Notes: generated by a model from the sequence alone, not told the origin. Counted from the first letter of the stretch, positions 7,932 through 17,068 are shown. The stretch is 64,000 nt of DNA from Lysinibacillus contaminans (GCF_001278945.1 NZ_LGRV01000003.1:1488001-1552000); one strand, 5' to 3'. Numbers and translations: made by a program.

Positions 7932-7997
7932 TGAAATTATCTTTTCTAACTTTTGAGGGTCAATCCCAGAATATTCTTCTATATTTTTGATTATTGT

Positions 7998-8273
7998 TTA
8001 AATATAGCCATCGTAGCCTATATTTTTTCCGATAAATAAAGATTTGAAACCAGTCATTATTAGAAAAAGGGCAAGGATACCATAAGATAAACCTACAAAT
8101 CCTCTTAGATTAACAAACCCACTATAAAATAAATTAATGGCAACCATTATTGATACAATACCAGGTGTTATTATTATCCAAAATGGAAATTCTTTTTTAC
8201 TTAACCACCTTGTAAGTTCTAAAATAATAACAACCGGAATAAGAGCAATTAATATTGGCCCTATAAGCATCAT
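7998..8273 (-). CDS. small membrane protein, unknown
   Basis: A 91-residue hydrophobic protein with three likely membrane helices (about 4-22, 31-50, 57-80). The ATG at 8273 is chosen because GAGGTGG precedes it by five bases; an in-frame ATG six codons upstream has no such site. The helix spacing faintly resembles the YesK-like family, but I cannot assign it firmly. It stands alone between gene remnants. Confidence 0.5.
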   Translation of the reverse strand: MMLIGPILIALIPVVIILELTRWLSKKEFPFWIIITPGIVSIMVAINLFYSGFVNLRGFVGLSYGILALFLIMTGFKSLFIGKNIGYDGYI

Positions 8274-8879
8274 AAAATCCACCTCTTTCATTTTATTTTC
8301 AAATTACCAATTCAACATGTAATCCTAACGTTATTCGGTGAATTCATTCAAAATAAAAGATAACGTTTAACTCGCATTTCTTTTCTGCTATACCTAGACA
8401 TTGAAAAGGTGTCTCGGATAAATCGAAAGGATTACGGAAACTTTAGGTATAGATGCTATAACAGATTTTTTGAATTAGTGGAAGTAGACGAAGAAAAAGT
8501 GTATGCCTACTAATTGGTTAAGATTTTTCTTAAGACCACTCTATTTAACAATCACATCCTTCTAGCTAAAGTACTTCGCAGAGTCTAAATTATGAGAATT
8601 CATATATGGAATATTCCTTTCAAATGAATTAACCCTCATGTTCCAAACTTGTCTGTTATACAATAGGCTGTTTCTACCTCTCCCTCCACTAACCTGTTCT
8701 ACTAAAATACCCCGTTTGCTTAAAAAACAAACTATTAATATAAATTTTAATAAGGCTGTTTTCTAAAAGAGTGTTATTCTTCAAAGAACGCAGCTGTTAC
8801 TTCATATTGGGAACAATAAATGTATTCTGATATAATGAAAAAATTGTCTGAAAAACTTCTGAATGAAAGGAGGCCTTTT
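8274..8879. other. gene-poor region with a possible coding remnant
   Basis: No intact gene is seen. On the plus strand, 8345-8513 reads open in one frame and ends EVDEEKVYAY before a stop, which looks like the last part of a decayed protein gene without a start. The rest is AT-rich and unassigned. The segment just before 8880 provides the AAAGGAGG site of the deacetylase gene. Confidence 0.35.
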
Positions 8880-9578
8880 ATGAAAAAGAAATTACTATTG
8901 ATTGGGATAGGGATTCTGCTAGTATTCCTTCTATTACTAGGCACATATAAATTAATGAATTCTAGGACATACCAGGTATTTGGAGGTCTAACTAACCAAG
9001 TTGAGACAAACCAAAAGGTAGTCGCTTTAACTTTTGATGATGGTCCAACGGATAATGTAAATCAGATTTTACCACTATTAAAATAGTACAATGCAAAAGC
9101 TACCTTTTTTCTTATTGGTGAAGAAATAGAAAAGCATCCAGAGGAAGCAAAAGAAATTGCAAAAGAAGGACATCAAATTGGTAATCACACCTATTCTCAC
9201 AATCGAATGATTTTCAAAACACTTTCTTACTACAAAGAGGAAATTGAAAAAACAGATCAATTAATTCAAAACGCTGGATATAAAGGTGAAATTGATGTTC
9301 GGCCACCAAACGGAAAAAAACTCATTGGATTACCCTATTACCTCAATAAAAATAGTAGAGACACAATAACTTGGAATATTGAACCAGATAGTTATTACTC
9401 CACGGTTTCTGACAAAGTGAATTATGTGACGGAGAATATTAAACCAGGTTCGATTATCTTGATGCACCCAATGTATGACGAAAAGGATAATGTACTTCAA
9501 ACAATTGAAGGGATTTTACAAGCACTTTCAAAAGAGGGATATACATTTATAACTGTTAACGAACTTCAGGATATATAA
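8880..9578 (+). pseudogene. polysaccharide deacetylase interrupted by one amber codon
   Basis: Reading through a single in-frame TAG at 9084-9086 gives a 232-residue NodB-type protein: an N-terminal membrane anchor (residues 5-22), the metal-binding TFDDGPT, the GNHTYSH histidine pair, RPPNGK and a terminal LMHP motif. Family enzymes remove acetyl groups from peptidoglycan or other polysaccharides outside the cell. The start follows AAAGGAGG. Frame and motifs are otherwise complete on both sides of the stop, so the lesion is a single recent nonsense mutation, a sequencing error or, less likely, readthrough. An 89-codon N-terminal piece would lack the histidine motif and be inactive. Confidence 0.75.
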
Positions 9579-9939
9579 GTTGTAAGTTCGATTTATTAAA
9601 ACGAGAACCTTAACTTGAATTTCATTCATTTTTACAGAAAAAAGTGGCTTTGATTTCTGCAGTTGGATTTTAACCACTTCCCCCCGTTCGTAGTATAAGG
9701 AAAAAGTGAATAGGCTACACTAGGTTGGTCATCTCGATTTTGAGTTTTAGAAGTCGCTTAATTCAGTATTAATATTGCAATTTTCGCTAATTTTACAGTA
9801 GGTATAAAATCCATTAAACTACTATTGATGAAGTATTAAGAAACATTATTCTTACAATAAGAATTCATACTTTAATATTTGTTTGTTAACAAATTAGTTT
9901 TATTAGCGATTATATATTTCATTTGAGGAGGAATTATTA
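9579..9939. other. 361-bp intergenic leader before purine nucleoside phosphorylase
   Basis: No gene is seen. The stretch contains a weak hairpin (AAAGTGG...CCACTT) shortly after the deacetylase remnant and a 12-bp palindrome TTTGTTAACAAA about 45 bases before the next gene. I looked for the conserved core of a purine riboswitch and did not find it. Confidence 0.4.
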
Positions 9940-10758
9940 ATGCACAAAATTCAAGATATTTTAGAAACTAAAGATTTCATTATGAGTAAGACAGATTATC
10001 GTCCGACGATTGGTTTGATTTTAGGCTCAGGTTTAGGTCCTCTCGCTGATGAAATTGAAAACCCTGTCAAAATTCCTTATAGTGAGATTCCTCACTTTGC
10101 AAAGTCTGAAGCAATTGGTCATGCAAACGAATTAGTAATTGGAGAATTAAAAGGAAAGACAGTAGTAGCGATGAAAGGTCGTTTTCATTATTATGAGGGC
10201 TTTTCATTAACTGATGTAACTTTTCCAGTACGTGTAATGAAGGCGTTAGGTGTAGAAAATCTAATCGTTACGAATGCTGCCGGTGCAATTAATACAAGTT
10301 TTAGCCCTGGAGATTTAATGTTAATTACTGATCACATTAACTTGGTTGGTACAAATCCATTAATTGGACCAAATAATGATGAATTAGGAACTCGTTTCCC
10401 TGATTCCACTCAGGTTTACAATCTTGAATTACGTAATCTTGCTTCTAAAGTAGCTAAAGAACAAAACTTTAGTTTAAAAGAAGGTGTTTACGCTTGGTCG
10501 AGTGGACCAGTTTACGAAACGCCAGCTGAAATCCGTATGATGCGTACAATGGGGGCAGATGCTGCAGGTATGTCAACAGTCCCAGAAGCGATTGTTGCTA
10601 TTCATGGAAACATGAAAGTACTTGGCATTTCCTGCATGACAAATATGGCAAGTGGTATTTTAGATCAGCCATTAACGCATGATGAGGTTATTGAAGTGGC
10701 AGCTAAAGTTAGAGAACAATTCGTTGGATTAATTAAGGGTATTTTAGAAGAAATGTAA
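9940..10758 (+). CDS. purine nucleoside phosphorylase (trimeric type)
   Basis: A 272-residue cytoplasmic enzyme that phosphorolyses guanosine or inosine-type nucleosides to the base and ribose-1-phosphate in purine salvage. The phosphate-binding GSGLG is at 29-33, a conserved histidine at 61, RFHYYEG at 81-87, TNAAGAIN at 111-118, and the purine/ribose-contacting region includes AGMSTVPEA in the C-terminal half. These are features of the low-molecular-mass trimeric class (PunA/PupG) and not hexameric DeoD. The ATG follows GAGGAGGAA. It is a single-gene unit here, followed by a terminator. Confidence 0.92.
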   Translation: MHKIQDILETKDFIMSKTDYRPTIGLILGSGLGPLADEIENPVKIPYSEIPHFAKSEAIGHANELVIGELKGKTVVAMKGRFHYYEGFSLTDVTFPVRVMKALGVENLIVTNAAGAINTSFSPGDLMLITDHINLVGTNPLIGPNNDELGTRFPDSTQVYNLELRNLASKVAKEQNFSLKEGVYAWSSGPVYETPAEIRMMRTMGADAAGMSTVPEAIVAIHGNMKVLGISCMTNMASGILDQPLTHDEVIEVAAKVREQFVGLIKGILEEM

Positions 10759-10766
10759 TAGGGTCC

Positions 10767-10803
10767 AAAAAAGTAAAGGGAATTTTAATTCTCTTTACTT
10801 TTT
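10767..10803. terminator. bidirectional terminator
   Basis: AAAAAGTAAAGGGAATT pairs with AATTCTCTTTACTTTTT with one G-T pair, between the convergent phosphorylase gene and the membrane protein gene. Confidence 0.75.
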
Positions 10804-11222
10804 ATCATATCTCTTTTTACAAATGTTCCGTTTTCAGAACTAACAAGATAGGTACCTTGTTCTGTGTAAATGTAATACAGACCAAATTGACCTACTATTT
10901 CATTTTTGGGAGGGATTAAAAGAGATTCACCTGTTTCTTCTTCAATAATTTTCTGCGCTTCTTTATAGGTGATAGTAGGAATTTCGCTAATAATTAATGC
11001 CAACATAATAGCAATACCTATTGGGAATATTACTAACATACTTCGGTGAGTCTTCCCTACTTTTTTATAGTCCATTATCACTAATACTATACCTGCAATT
11101 ATACATATCGACCAACTATTAAAAATATCATATACTCCCATATAAATAGTTTTCAAATAAAATAACCATATTCCAATAGCAATAAAAGCTAAAGGATATA
11201 AAGTTAAAATAGTTTTTTTCAA
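10785..11222 (-). CDS. membrane protein with extracytoplasmic tail, unknown
   Basis: A 145-residue protein with three membrane segments (about 5-25, 33-50, 62-82) followed by a 60-residue soluble tail: TYKEAQKIIEEETGE and a two-strand YYIYTEQGTYLVSSENG segment. The tail layout loosely recalls PepSY-like or substrate-display modules, but I cannot name the family. It is a single gene with its own terminator. Confidence 0.6.
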   Translation of the reverse strand: MKKTILTLYPLAFIAIGIWLFYLKTIYMGVYDIFNSWSICIIAGIVLVIMDYKKVGKTHRSMLVIFPIGIAIMLALIISEIPTITYKEAQKIIEEETGESLLIPPKNEIVGQFGLYYIYTEQGTYLVSSENGTFVKRDMIKSKEN

Positions 11223-11661
11223 ATAGGATTCTCCCCTCTATGAAAATCTTTCTTCTTCATTAGATGCAATTATTTTTTCATTCATTATATACTATCATTC
11301 TACAAACATTACAAAAATTTCAAGTAATACACTAGATGTGCAGGGTAATTATATACTGTTGTTTCTTATTTACTTTTAGCATTTGTTAGCAAAATTCAAA
11401 CCATAAAGAGCGTATGTTAGTGCACTCGCGATCACCCAAAATCATAGTTGACATGCCCCTGAATAGTGGATCTATTCAGGGGCATTTTAAACAATAATCC
11501 TAAGTTATTAACACTCTTATTTGTAATTCTATTAAAGCGCAAAAAACTATATTGGTAATATATTACATTTATTATATTTGCTTTCCAATTGAGGTTGGTA
11601 TACCCTATAGGTAGGCATTCTTTTACAAAGAACGTCAATATATATTAGGGGTGCATTTATC
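11223..11661. other. 439-bp gene-free region before the lysine-rich gene
   Basis: No protein gene is supported. The main structure is a strong orphan hairpin at 11453-11485, annotated separately. The final 80 bases contain the likely promoter and the AGGGGTG ribosome-binding site of the lysine-rich gene. Confidence 0.4.
11453..11485. terminator. orphan terminator-like hairpin
   Basis: ATGCCCCTGAATAG pairs perfectly with CTATTCAGGGGCAT around a five-base loop and is followed by TTTAA. No protein gene ends just before it on either strand, so it may close an unrecognised small transcript. Confidence 0.6.
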
Positions 11662-11829
11662 ATGGCTAAAAAAATCAAGAAAAACAAGATCGAAGAAGCA
11701 GTACTAGAAAAGAAAGCTAAGAAAAAAGCTGACAAAAAGAAAATCGAGAAAAAGTTAGCTAAGAAAAAAGCTGAAAAGAAAGTTGTTAATAAAAAAGCTA
11801 AGAAAAAAAATAGCAAAAAAGCTGCCTAA
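11662..11829 (+). CDS. lysine/alanine-rich 55-residue basic protein
   Basis: A short gene (ATG at 11662, AGGGGTG about nine bases upstream, stop at 11829) encodes 55 residues that are nearly half lysine, with repeated EKKAKKKA-like blocks and a few Glu and Ala. The composition resembles histone-H1-like or other nucleic-acid-binding tails. A perfect 15-bp stem terminator follows immediately, so this is a complete transcription unit. The A-rich codons produce a long phenylalanine-rich open frame on the other strand, which is an artefact. Function is inferred from composition only: DNA/RNA binding or charge neutralisation. Confidence 0.65.
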   Translation: MAKKIKKNKIEEAVLEKKAKKKADKKKIEKKLAKKKAEKKVVNKKAKKKNSKKAA

Positions 11830-11842
11830 CAGCAAAATAAGA

Positions 11843-11878
11843 CAGCTGGAGAAAAACCGAATCGTTTTTCTCCAGCTG
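11843..11878 (+). terminator. terminator of the lysine-rich gene
   Basis: CAGCTGGAGAAAAAC pairs perfectly with GTTTTTCTCCAGCTG around a six-base loop and is followed by CTTTAACTT. It could also serve the OpuC-type operon on the other strand. Confidence 0.75.
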
Positions 11879-11924
11879 CTTTAACTTGTAAATAGATCCT
11901 TCTTTCCATTGTTGGACATTTATT

Positions 11925-13439
11925 TTACATTAAGCCTGCTTTCTCTAAAAACTCGCGTGCGACATCAGCAATATTTTTGCCTTCTACGTTTACTTGATAA
12001 TTCATTTCACGCATTTCATCATCCGTAATTTTATCTGCTAGTTTGTTTAACGCTTGTTCTATTTCGGGGTACTTTTCTAGTGTTTCTGCTCTTACTAATG
12101 GAGCGCCTTGGTAAGGTGGGAATAACTCTTGATCATCCGCTAATACAGTTAAATCGTATTGTCGTAGTTCACTGTCTGTTGAATAGGCATCTAATAAATC
12201 AATATCTCCTGAATTCATGGCTTGATATCTTAGCTTCGGCTCCATTGTAATTATATTTGCAATCGTAATTCCATAGAGCTTTTGAATGCCTAAATAGCCA
12301 TCTTCACGATCATTAAATTCCAATGTAAACCCTGCTTTTACAGACTCTTGAATGGCCTTAATATCCGAAATATTTTTCAATTGATATGTCTCCGCCATTT
12401 CTTTTGAAACAGCTAGTGCATAGGTGTTGTTATACGTCATTGGGCTAAGCATCTCCATGTCGAATTTCTCCATCATCCCTGCCTTCGCCTGCTTGTAAAC
12501 ATCCTCTTGCTTATTATTGATAGCTTCCTCTTTTAAAAACTCGGAAATGGCTGTTCCCGTAAATTCTGGGTAAATATCGATACTCCCCGATTTCAACGCA
12601 TTAAATACAAAGGAAGTTTTTCCGAGACCTGGTTTTAATTGAACTGTTAAGTCCGTTTCATTTTCAATGAGTAATTTATACATATTAATAAGAATTTCAG
12701 GCTCTGATCCCAGTTTCCCGGCAATCACAATTTCTTCTTTTTCATTAACGTTTACTAGTGGTGCGAGAATCATCAGTAATGCCGCAACACTAATTGCAGT
12801 TAATGCTGTGACCGATTTTTTAAAGGAAAGTGATTCGAGCTTTTTCAGTAGAAAATCAAACAATAATGCTAAACATGCAGCTGGTATAGCGCCTAAAATA
12901 ATAAGAGAAGGATTATTACGGTCAATACCAAGTAAAATGATATCCCCTAATCCGCCAGCACCAATTAATGCGGCAAGTGTTGCTGTCCCCACAATCAATA
13001 CCATAGCTGTCCTAATCCCTGCCATAATAACAGGCATAGCAAGTGGCAGTTCCACTTTCACTAATCTCTTCCACGTATTCATGCCCATAGCCGTAGCCGC
13101 TTCTTTAAGCGAAGCATCCACTTCATTTATGCCCGTGAATGTATTTCGTAAAATCGGTAATAGCGCATAGACTACTAAAGCAATGATAGCAGGTACCTTA
13201 CCAATACCGAACAGTGGAATTAACAAACCCAATAGCGCTAATGAAGGAATCGTTTGTAGTACAGCACTGACGCCAATTATGCTTTCGGCTATTTTCTTCT
13301 TATTTGTTAAACAAATACCTAAAGGGATTGCAATAACAACAGCAAAAAATAAAGCAATAAATGAAATCTGAACGTGTTCTAGTAAAGAGGCTAATAGTTG
13401 CCCTTTTCGTTCATTGAAAACGTCAAAAAAATTAGTCAT
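11925..13439 (-). CDS. OpuC-type ABC permease fused to substrate-binding domain
   Basis: A 504-residue fusion. Residues 1-225 form an osmolyte ABC permease with five to six membrane helices and the EAA loop (EAATAMGMNTWKRLVKVELP). Residues about 230-504 form an OpuAC/ProX-type substrate-binding domain (IVIAGKLGSEPEIL, DIYPEFTGT, ATP-independent clamshell) attached to the outer face. Fusions of this kind (BilE, OpuF or ProWX style) import glycine betaine, choline, carnitine or related compatible solutes. Its ATG lies inside the 3' end of the ATPase gene (8-base overlap), so the two are one operon. The exact substrate cannot be read from sequence. Confidence 0.9.
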   Translation of the reverse strand: MTNFFDVFNERKGQLLASLLEHVQISFIALFFAVVIAIPLGICLTNKKKIAESIIGVSAVLQTIPSLALLGLLIPLFGIGKVPAIIALVVYALLPILRNTFTGINEVDASLKEAATAMGMNTWKRLVKVELPLAMPVIMAGIRTAMVLIVGTATLAALIGAGGLGDIILLGIDRNNPSLIILGAIPAACLALLFDFLLKKLESLSFKKSVTALTAISVAALLMILAPLVNVNEKEEIVIAGKLGSEPEILINMYKLLIENETDLTVQLKPGLGKTSFVFNALKSGSIDIYPEFTGTAISEFLKEEAINNKQEDVYKQAKAGMMEKFDMEMLSPMTYNNTYALAVSKEMAETYQLKNISDIKAIQESVKAGFTLEFNDREDGYLGIQKLYGITIANIITMEPKLRYQAMNSGDIDLLDAYSTDSELRQYDLTVLADDQELFPPYQGAPLVRAETLEKYPEIEQALNKLADKITDDEMREMNYQVNVEGKNIADVAREFLEKAGLM

Positions 13440-14241
13440 TCGAATCCACTCCTTCTATGGATTCTTTAGAAGAAATCGGTTCGTTCGCATGCTGCATATT
13501 GAAACCTTGTAACGAGTGCTCGTTCAGTCCAATGAATTCTTTCACAAAATCATTCACTGGATTTTGACTAATTTCTTGAGGCGTACCAATTTGTACAATC
13601 TCCCCATCCTTCATTAAACAAATTCGATCAGCTAATTTTAATGCCTCTTGCATATGATGGGAAACAAAAACGATGGTTTTTTGAATCGCCCGTTGAAGTT
13701 CAAGAAGGTCATCTTGTAGTTTCGACCGACTAATCGGATCTAAGGCACTAAATGGCTCATCCATTAAAACAATTTCCGGGTCAGCTGCTAATGCACGAAT
13801 GACACCAACTCTTTGCTGTTCTCCACCAGAGAGCTCTGATGGTTTTCGTTGGCTATATTTATCCGCATCAAGCCCAACCATCTCCAATAACGCACGAACG
13901 CGATGCTGAATATCCTCTTGTGGCCACTTTTTCAACTCTGGCACAATCGATATATTCTCTTCAATTGTCATATGCGGAAACAGCGCAATTTGTTGCAGGA
14001 CATAGCCGATATTCCATCGTAACTCATGGATGTTATAATCACTTATTCTCTTTCCATCAATACGTATAGTGCCTTCCGTCAACTGAATTAAACGATTAAT
14101 CATTTTTAGTAATGTCGTTTTGCCACATCCACTGGGGCCAATAATAACAAAGAATTCCCCTTTTTTAATTTCAAGATCAATTCCATTCACTGCAATCTGG
14201 TCATTATCATACTTTTTAGATACATTCTCAAATAAAATCAT
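13432..14241 (-). CDS. OpuC-type ABC transporter ATP-binding protein
   Basis: A 269-residue ATPase with Walker A GPSGCGKTT (about 36-44), Q-loop, signature LSGGEQQRVGV and Walker B IVLMDEPFSALD, followed by the H-loop histidine pair SHHMQEA. It resembles OpuCA/ProV but is shorter than OpuCA and has no complete pair of C-terminal CBS domains, so osmotic gating through CBS seems absent. It energises the downstream permease/binding-protein fusion. Its start overlaps the stop of a 51-codon upstream gene by three bases, so translation is coupled. Confidence 0.9.
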   Translation of the reverse strand: MILFENVSKKYDNDQIAVNGIDLEIKKGEFFVIIGPSGCGKTTLLKMINRLIQLTEGTIRIDGKRISDYNIHELRWNIGYVLQQIALFPHMTIEENISIVPELKKWPQEDIQHRVRALLEMVGLDADKYSQRKPSELSGGEQQRVGVIRALAADPEIVLMDEPFSALDPISRSKLQDDLLELQRAIQKTIVFVSHHMQEALKLADRICLMKDGEIVQIGTPQEISQNPVNDFVKEFIGLNEHSLQGFNMQHANEPISSKESIEGVDSND

Positions 14242-14393
14242 CGTAAGAGCTCCCTATAATAATTTTCTTCCAACTGTTCTGGATTTTCGCCTACTATAGA
14301 TTTAAAGCTTTCTGTTACCTCAATCCCACGCTTCACTTCTTCTGGCATTTTCATCGCTATGTGCCTAATATCATCTATCCTTACATAATGCAT
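14238..14393 (-). CDS. 51-residue leader protein coupled to the Opu operon
   Basis: ATG at 14393 follows GGGAGG and opens a 51-codon frame whose TGA overlaps the ATPase start (ATGA). The peptide is soluble and charged, beginning MHYVRIDDIRHIAMKMPEE and ending ENYYRELLR. I do not recognise a family. The good binding site, the coupling and the peptide-like composition argue that it is translated; it may be a small partner or only a coupling leader. Confidence 0.6.
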   Translation of the reverse strand: MHYVRIDDIRHIAMKMPEEVKRGIEVTESFKSIVGENPEQLEENYYRELLR

Positions 14394-14514
14394 CAAGAAA
14401 CCTCCCAATCATATACTGCCTTTAACATTCCATATTTTTACACTAATCAATCATCACTACTTAAATTCATCGTTGAAAATTGACTTGTGTTGACTCTTTC
14501 CTCTTTTAACCTTT

Positions 14515-14724
14515 TTACTTCCAAATATTATTATATTTCTTATTTCCACGTCTTATTCTCATTTTACGTCTTAAGTACCCGTTCTTGAACATTTTAAACA
14601 GATAAGACTGGTCTAATTTCTCGGTACAATTGCGTTTACTCTGAATAAAAATGTTTGCAATTAAAAGCTCTTTACCCCCAACCAAAAATAAAACGATTTT
14701 TACTAGCATTTTAAAATTCTTCAT
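14515..14724 (-). CDS. possible small basic protein, unknown
   Basis: A 69-codon frame from the ATG at 14724 has a short hydrophobic stretch (IVLFLVGGKELLIANIFI) followed by a strongly basic tail (RRKMRIRRGNKKYNNIWK). The ribosome-binding site is weak (AAGGGAA). The residue mix looks protein-like, but no family or context supports it. Confidence 0.3.
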   Translation of the reverse strand: MKNFKMLVKIVLFLVGGKELLIANIFIQSKRNCTEKLDQSYLFKMFKNGYLRRKMRIRRGNKKYNNIWK

Positions 14725-14847
14725 TCGAATTCCCTTATCAAATATATAACCGTTATTACAAAGAAGCTTTGTCACAGTAATGTGTACAGTATATGATAGC
14801 CAAATTTTACAATTGATTTCATCACACTAATAAGATACTTGCTCAAT

Positions 14848-14882
14848 CAAAGAACGAGCATCATAGCGATGCTCGTTCTTTG
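14848..14882. terminator. terminator of the two-component operon
   Basis: CAAAGAACGAGCATC pairs perfectly with GATGCTCGTTCTTTG around a five-base loop, downstream of the histidine kinase gene. Confidence 0.8.
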
Positions 14883-14935
14883 TCTTATTTTTATCCTCAA
14901 ATTAAGAGACATTCAATGATACCTTGGCGTTTTTT

Positions 14936-16330
14936 TCACTCTATTAAATCAAACCAAATATTAAAACTAATATATGAGTCCACTAACATAACTTCATACT
15001 GTAATTCATTTTTAGCTAAGATGCTTGCAACAATGGATAAACCTAGCCCTGTCCCTGAAACCTCTTTGTTCCTCGATTCTTCTACTACATAGAACGCATC
15101 CCAAATATACGGGAGATGCTCTTGTTGCAAACGAGTTGTTTTATTACGAATAGTAAACTTGATTTTGTCCTTATCTTCATTGGTTAGCTTAATTTCAAAA
15201 TAATGCTCTTCTCCGTATTTTATAGCATTGCTTATTAGATTATTCATTACGATTTCAATTTGATTACTATCTTCATTGATTATTGAATTTTGTATTGAAT
15301 CTATATTTTGCACTATGTGTACATTCTTATTTTTTAATGAAATATTATATTGCGCTATGATTTTTTGCAGAAGATTTTTTAACTCAAATGGCTCTTTTTT
15401 CACTTCTAATTCGTGTACTTTAGATAATTTAATTAAATAATCAACCATTTCTGACGTGTAATTTACTTGTTCTAAAATAACATCTGTATAGGTTCCATCA
15501 TCAAGACCATCTTTTATACCGATTGTATACGCTTGTATTAATGACAACGGCGTTTTTACTTCATGTGAGATGCTTGAAATTAATGTATTTAAACTTTGAT
15601 TTTTCTTTTCTAATTCTGAATGAACACTTTTCAAACGATCGCTCATTTCATTGATACTATGTGATAACTCTTCAATTTCATCACCTGAGGTTATTTCCAC
15701 TTGTTTGAAATTTAAATTTGAAATATCTTTCGCTACATTTTTAAGTTTCTCTAAAGGCGTAATAATTTTCTTAGAGAAGAAAGCTACTAGTAATATGCTG
15801 ATGATAATGCCAAGGAGAATGGAGTATAAATATAATTGGTTCACTATCTTTATAACGTCTGTATTATGAACGACCACTGTTCCTAATAACACTAAATGAT
15901 GCTCTTGCTCATATAGCACTGTTAAAAGACTCGACTTTAATTTTCCTTGATTAAATAGAAGCCTTACTGTTTTTCCTTCATTTACTTTTTCTAGCGACTC
16001 CTCTGTAATCCAAAATTTATTTAAAACAATTTTATCTTTAAACAACGCAAATTGGATTTTTTCATTAATTTCATCGATACTACCGCCATTTTCAATCGTA
16101 ACGATTGTAACGTTATTAGCATTTTCAACCTGGTATTCTACTTCACTTAGTTGTTGAATCGTTAAATCATCGATTTCTTCATAGACAGCGTTAACTTTGT
16201 TTTTCATTTTATAGAGATAATAATCGGAGGAAAAGAAATTATTAAATAAAAACGAAACGCCGAAAACGATGAGCATAATTATACTCACCATTATTAATAA
16301 TTTTTTACTAATTTTATTCGTCTTTATCAT
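14936..16330 (-). CDS. membrane sensor histidine kinase
   Basis: A 464-residue kinase: membrane helix 12-30, an extracellular sensor domain of about 135 residues, second helix 167-186, HAMP domain 187-238, phospho-acceptor H256 (SHEVKTPL), N-box NNLISNAIKYG at about 378 and G-box GTGLGLSI at about 436. It autophosphorylates and passes phosphate to the OmpR-type regulator encoded immediately upstream. The two genes overlap by 17 bases. The sensor domain gives no clue to the stimulus. A GH5 lipoprotein gene lies upstream on the same strand, but a terminator separates them. Confidence 0.92.
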   Translation of the reverse strand: MIKTNKISKKLLIMVSIIMLIVFGVSFLFNNFFSSDYYLYKMKNKVNAVYEEIDDLTIQQLSEVEYQVENANNVTIVTIENGGSIDEINEKIQFALFKDKIVLNKFWITEESLEKVNEGKTVRLLFNQGKLKSSLLTVLYEQEHHLVLLGTVVVHNTDVIKIVNQLYLYSILLGIIISILLVAFFSKKIITPLEKLKNVAKDISNLNFKQVEITSGDEIEELSHSINEMSDRLKSVHSELEKKNQSLNTLISSISHEVKTPLSLIQAYTIGIKDGLDDGTYTDVILEQVNYTSEMVDYLIKLSKVHELEVKKEPFELKNLLQKIIAQYNISLKNKNVHIVQNIDSIQNSIINEDSNQIEIVMNNLISNAIKYGEEHYFEIKLTNEDKDKIKFTIRNKTTRLQQEHLPYIWDAFYVVEESRNKEVSGTGLGLSIVASILAKNELQYEVMLVDSYISFNIWFDLIE

Positions 16331-16961
16331 TAAAGCTATACCCCATTCCTCTATGGGTTATGATATGGTCAGCCCCAATCTTGTCGCGCAGCCTATTAAT
16401 ATGCGTATCGACTGTTCGTTCCTCTCCGAAATAGTCTAAACCCCAAACCATTGATAACAAAGAATTTCTAGATAATACTATCCCTTTGTTTTCGTATAAA
16501 AGCTTCAATAGGTCATATTCTTTTTTTGAGAGTACTAACTCTTCCCCATCTTTATATACTTTTTTGCTTTGTAAATTGATTTTCAAATTTCTTATTTCAA
16601 CCAACTTTTCTGTTCCGAGCATTTTTTTTACTCTTAATATCAATATACGTGGATCAAACGGCTTACGAATATATTCATCTGCACCAATATCAAGAGCAAC
16701 AAATTCATCATCATTCGACGTCTTTGCAGTTAACATAACCACTTTTGTTAAGCTCACTTTCTTTATTTCACGGCAAACGTCAATACCACTTAACTTAGGC
16801 ATCATCCAATCCAAAACTGCAAGATCTATTTTTTTCGAATAAAAGATTTCAAGTGCTTCTTCCCCTTCAGAAGCAACACTTACATTAAACCCTTCTTTCT
16901 CAAAATAGGTTTTTAAGATAGTAGTCATATGTTTTTCATCATCAGCAATTAGTATGTTCAC
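16314..16961 (-). CDS. OmpR-family response regulator
   Basis: A 215-residue regulator with acidic pocket D7/D8, phospho-acceptor D51 (LAVLDWMMPKLSG), the conserved T and K of the receiver domain, and a C-terminal winged-helix DNA-binding domain ending in the typical VDTHINRLRDKIG. It is the first gene of the two-component operon. The target genes are unknown. Confidence 0.92.
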   Translation of the reverse strand: MNILIADDEKHMTTILKTYFEKEGFNVSVASEGEEALEIFYSKKIDLAVLDWMMPKLSGIDVCREIKKVSLTKVVMLTAKTSNDDEFVALDIGADEYIRKPFDPRILILRVKKMLGTEKLVEIRNLKINLQSKKVYKDGEELVLSKKEYDLLKLLYENKGIVLSRNSLLSMVWGLDYFGEERTVDTHINRLRDKIGADHIITHRGMGYSFNDKDE

Positions 16962-17028
16962 TTTATATAAACTCCTTATCTGTTATACAATTAACTATTT
17001 ACACATTGACCTCTCCTGAAAATAATGG

Positions 17029-17068
17029 AAAAAAGGTGAATTCCTTAAAAGAAGACTTCACCTTTTTT
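17029..17068 (-). terminator. terminator of the GH5 gene
   Basis: AAAAAAGGTGAA and TTCACCTTTTTT form a stem around a 16-base loop directly after the GH5 reading frame. Confidence 0.7.

Noticed and set aside
9579..9939. Possible purine riboswitch before the phosphorylase gene
   Set aside because: The conserved core of the purine riboswitch (TATA...CCTAAA-type junction and loop pairs) could not be found.
11547..11816. Phenylalanine/leucine-rich 89-codon open frame on the minus strand
   Set aside because: It is the antisense image of the lysine-rich gene; A-rich codons give TTT/TTC on the other strand. The plus-strand gene has the ribosome-binding site and terminator.
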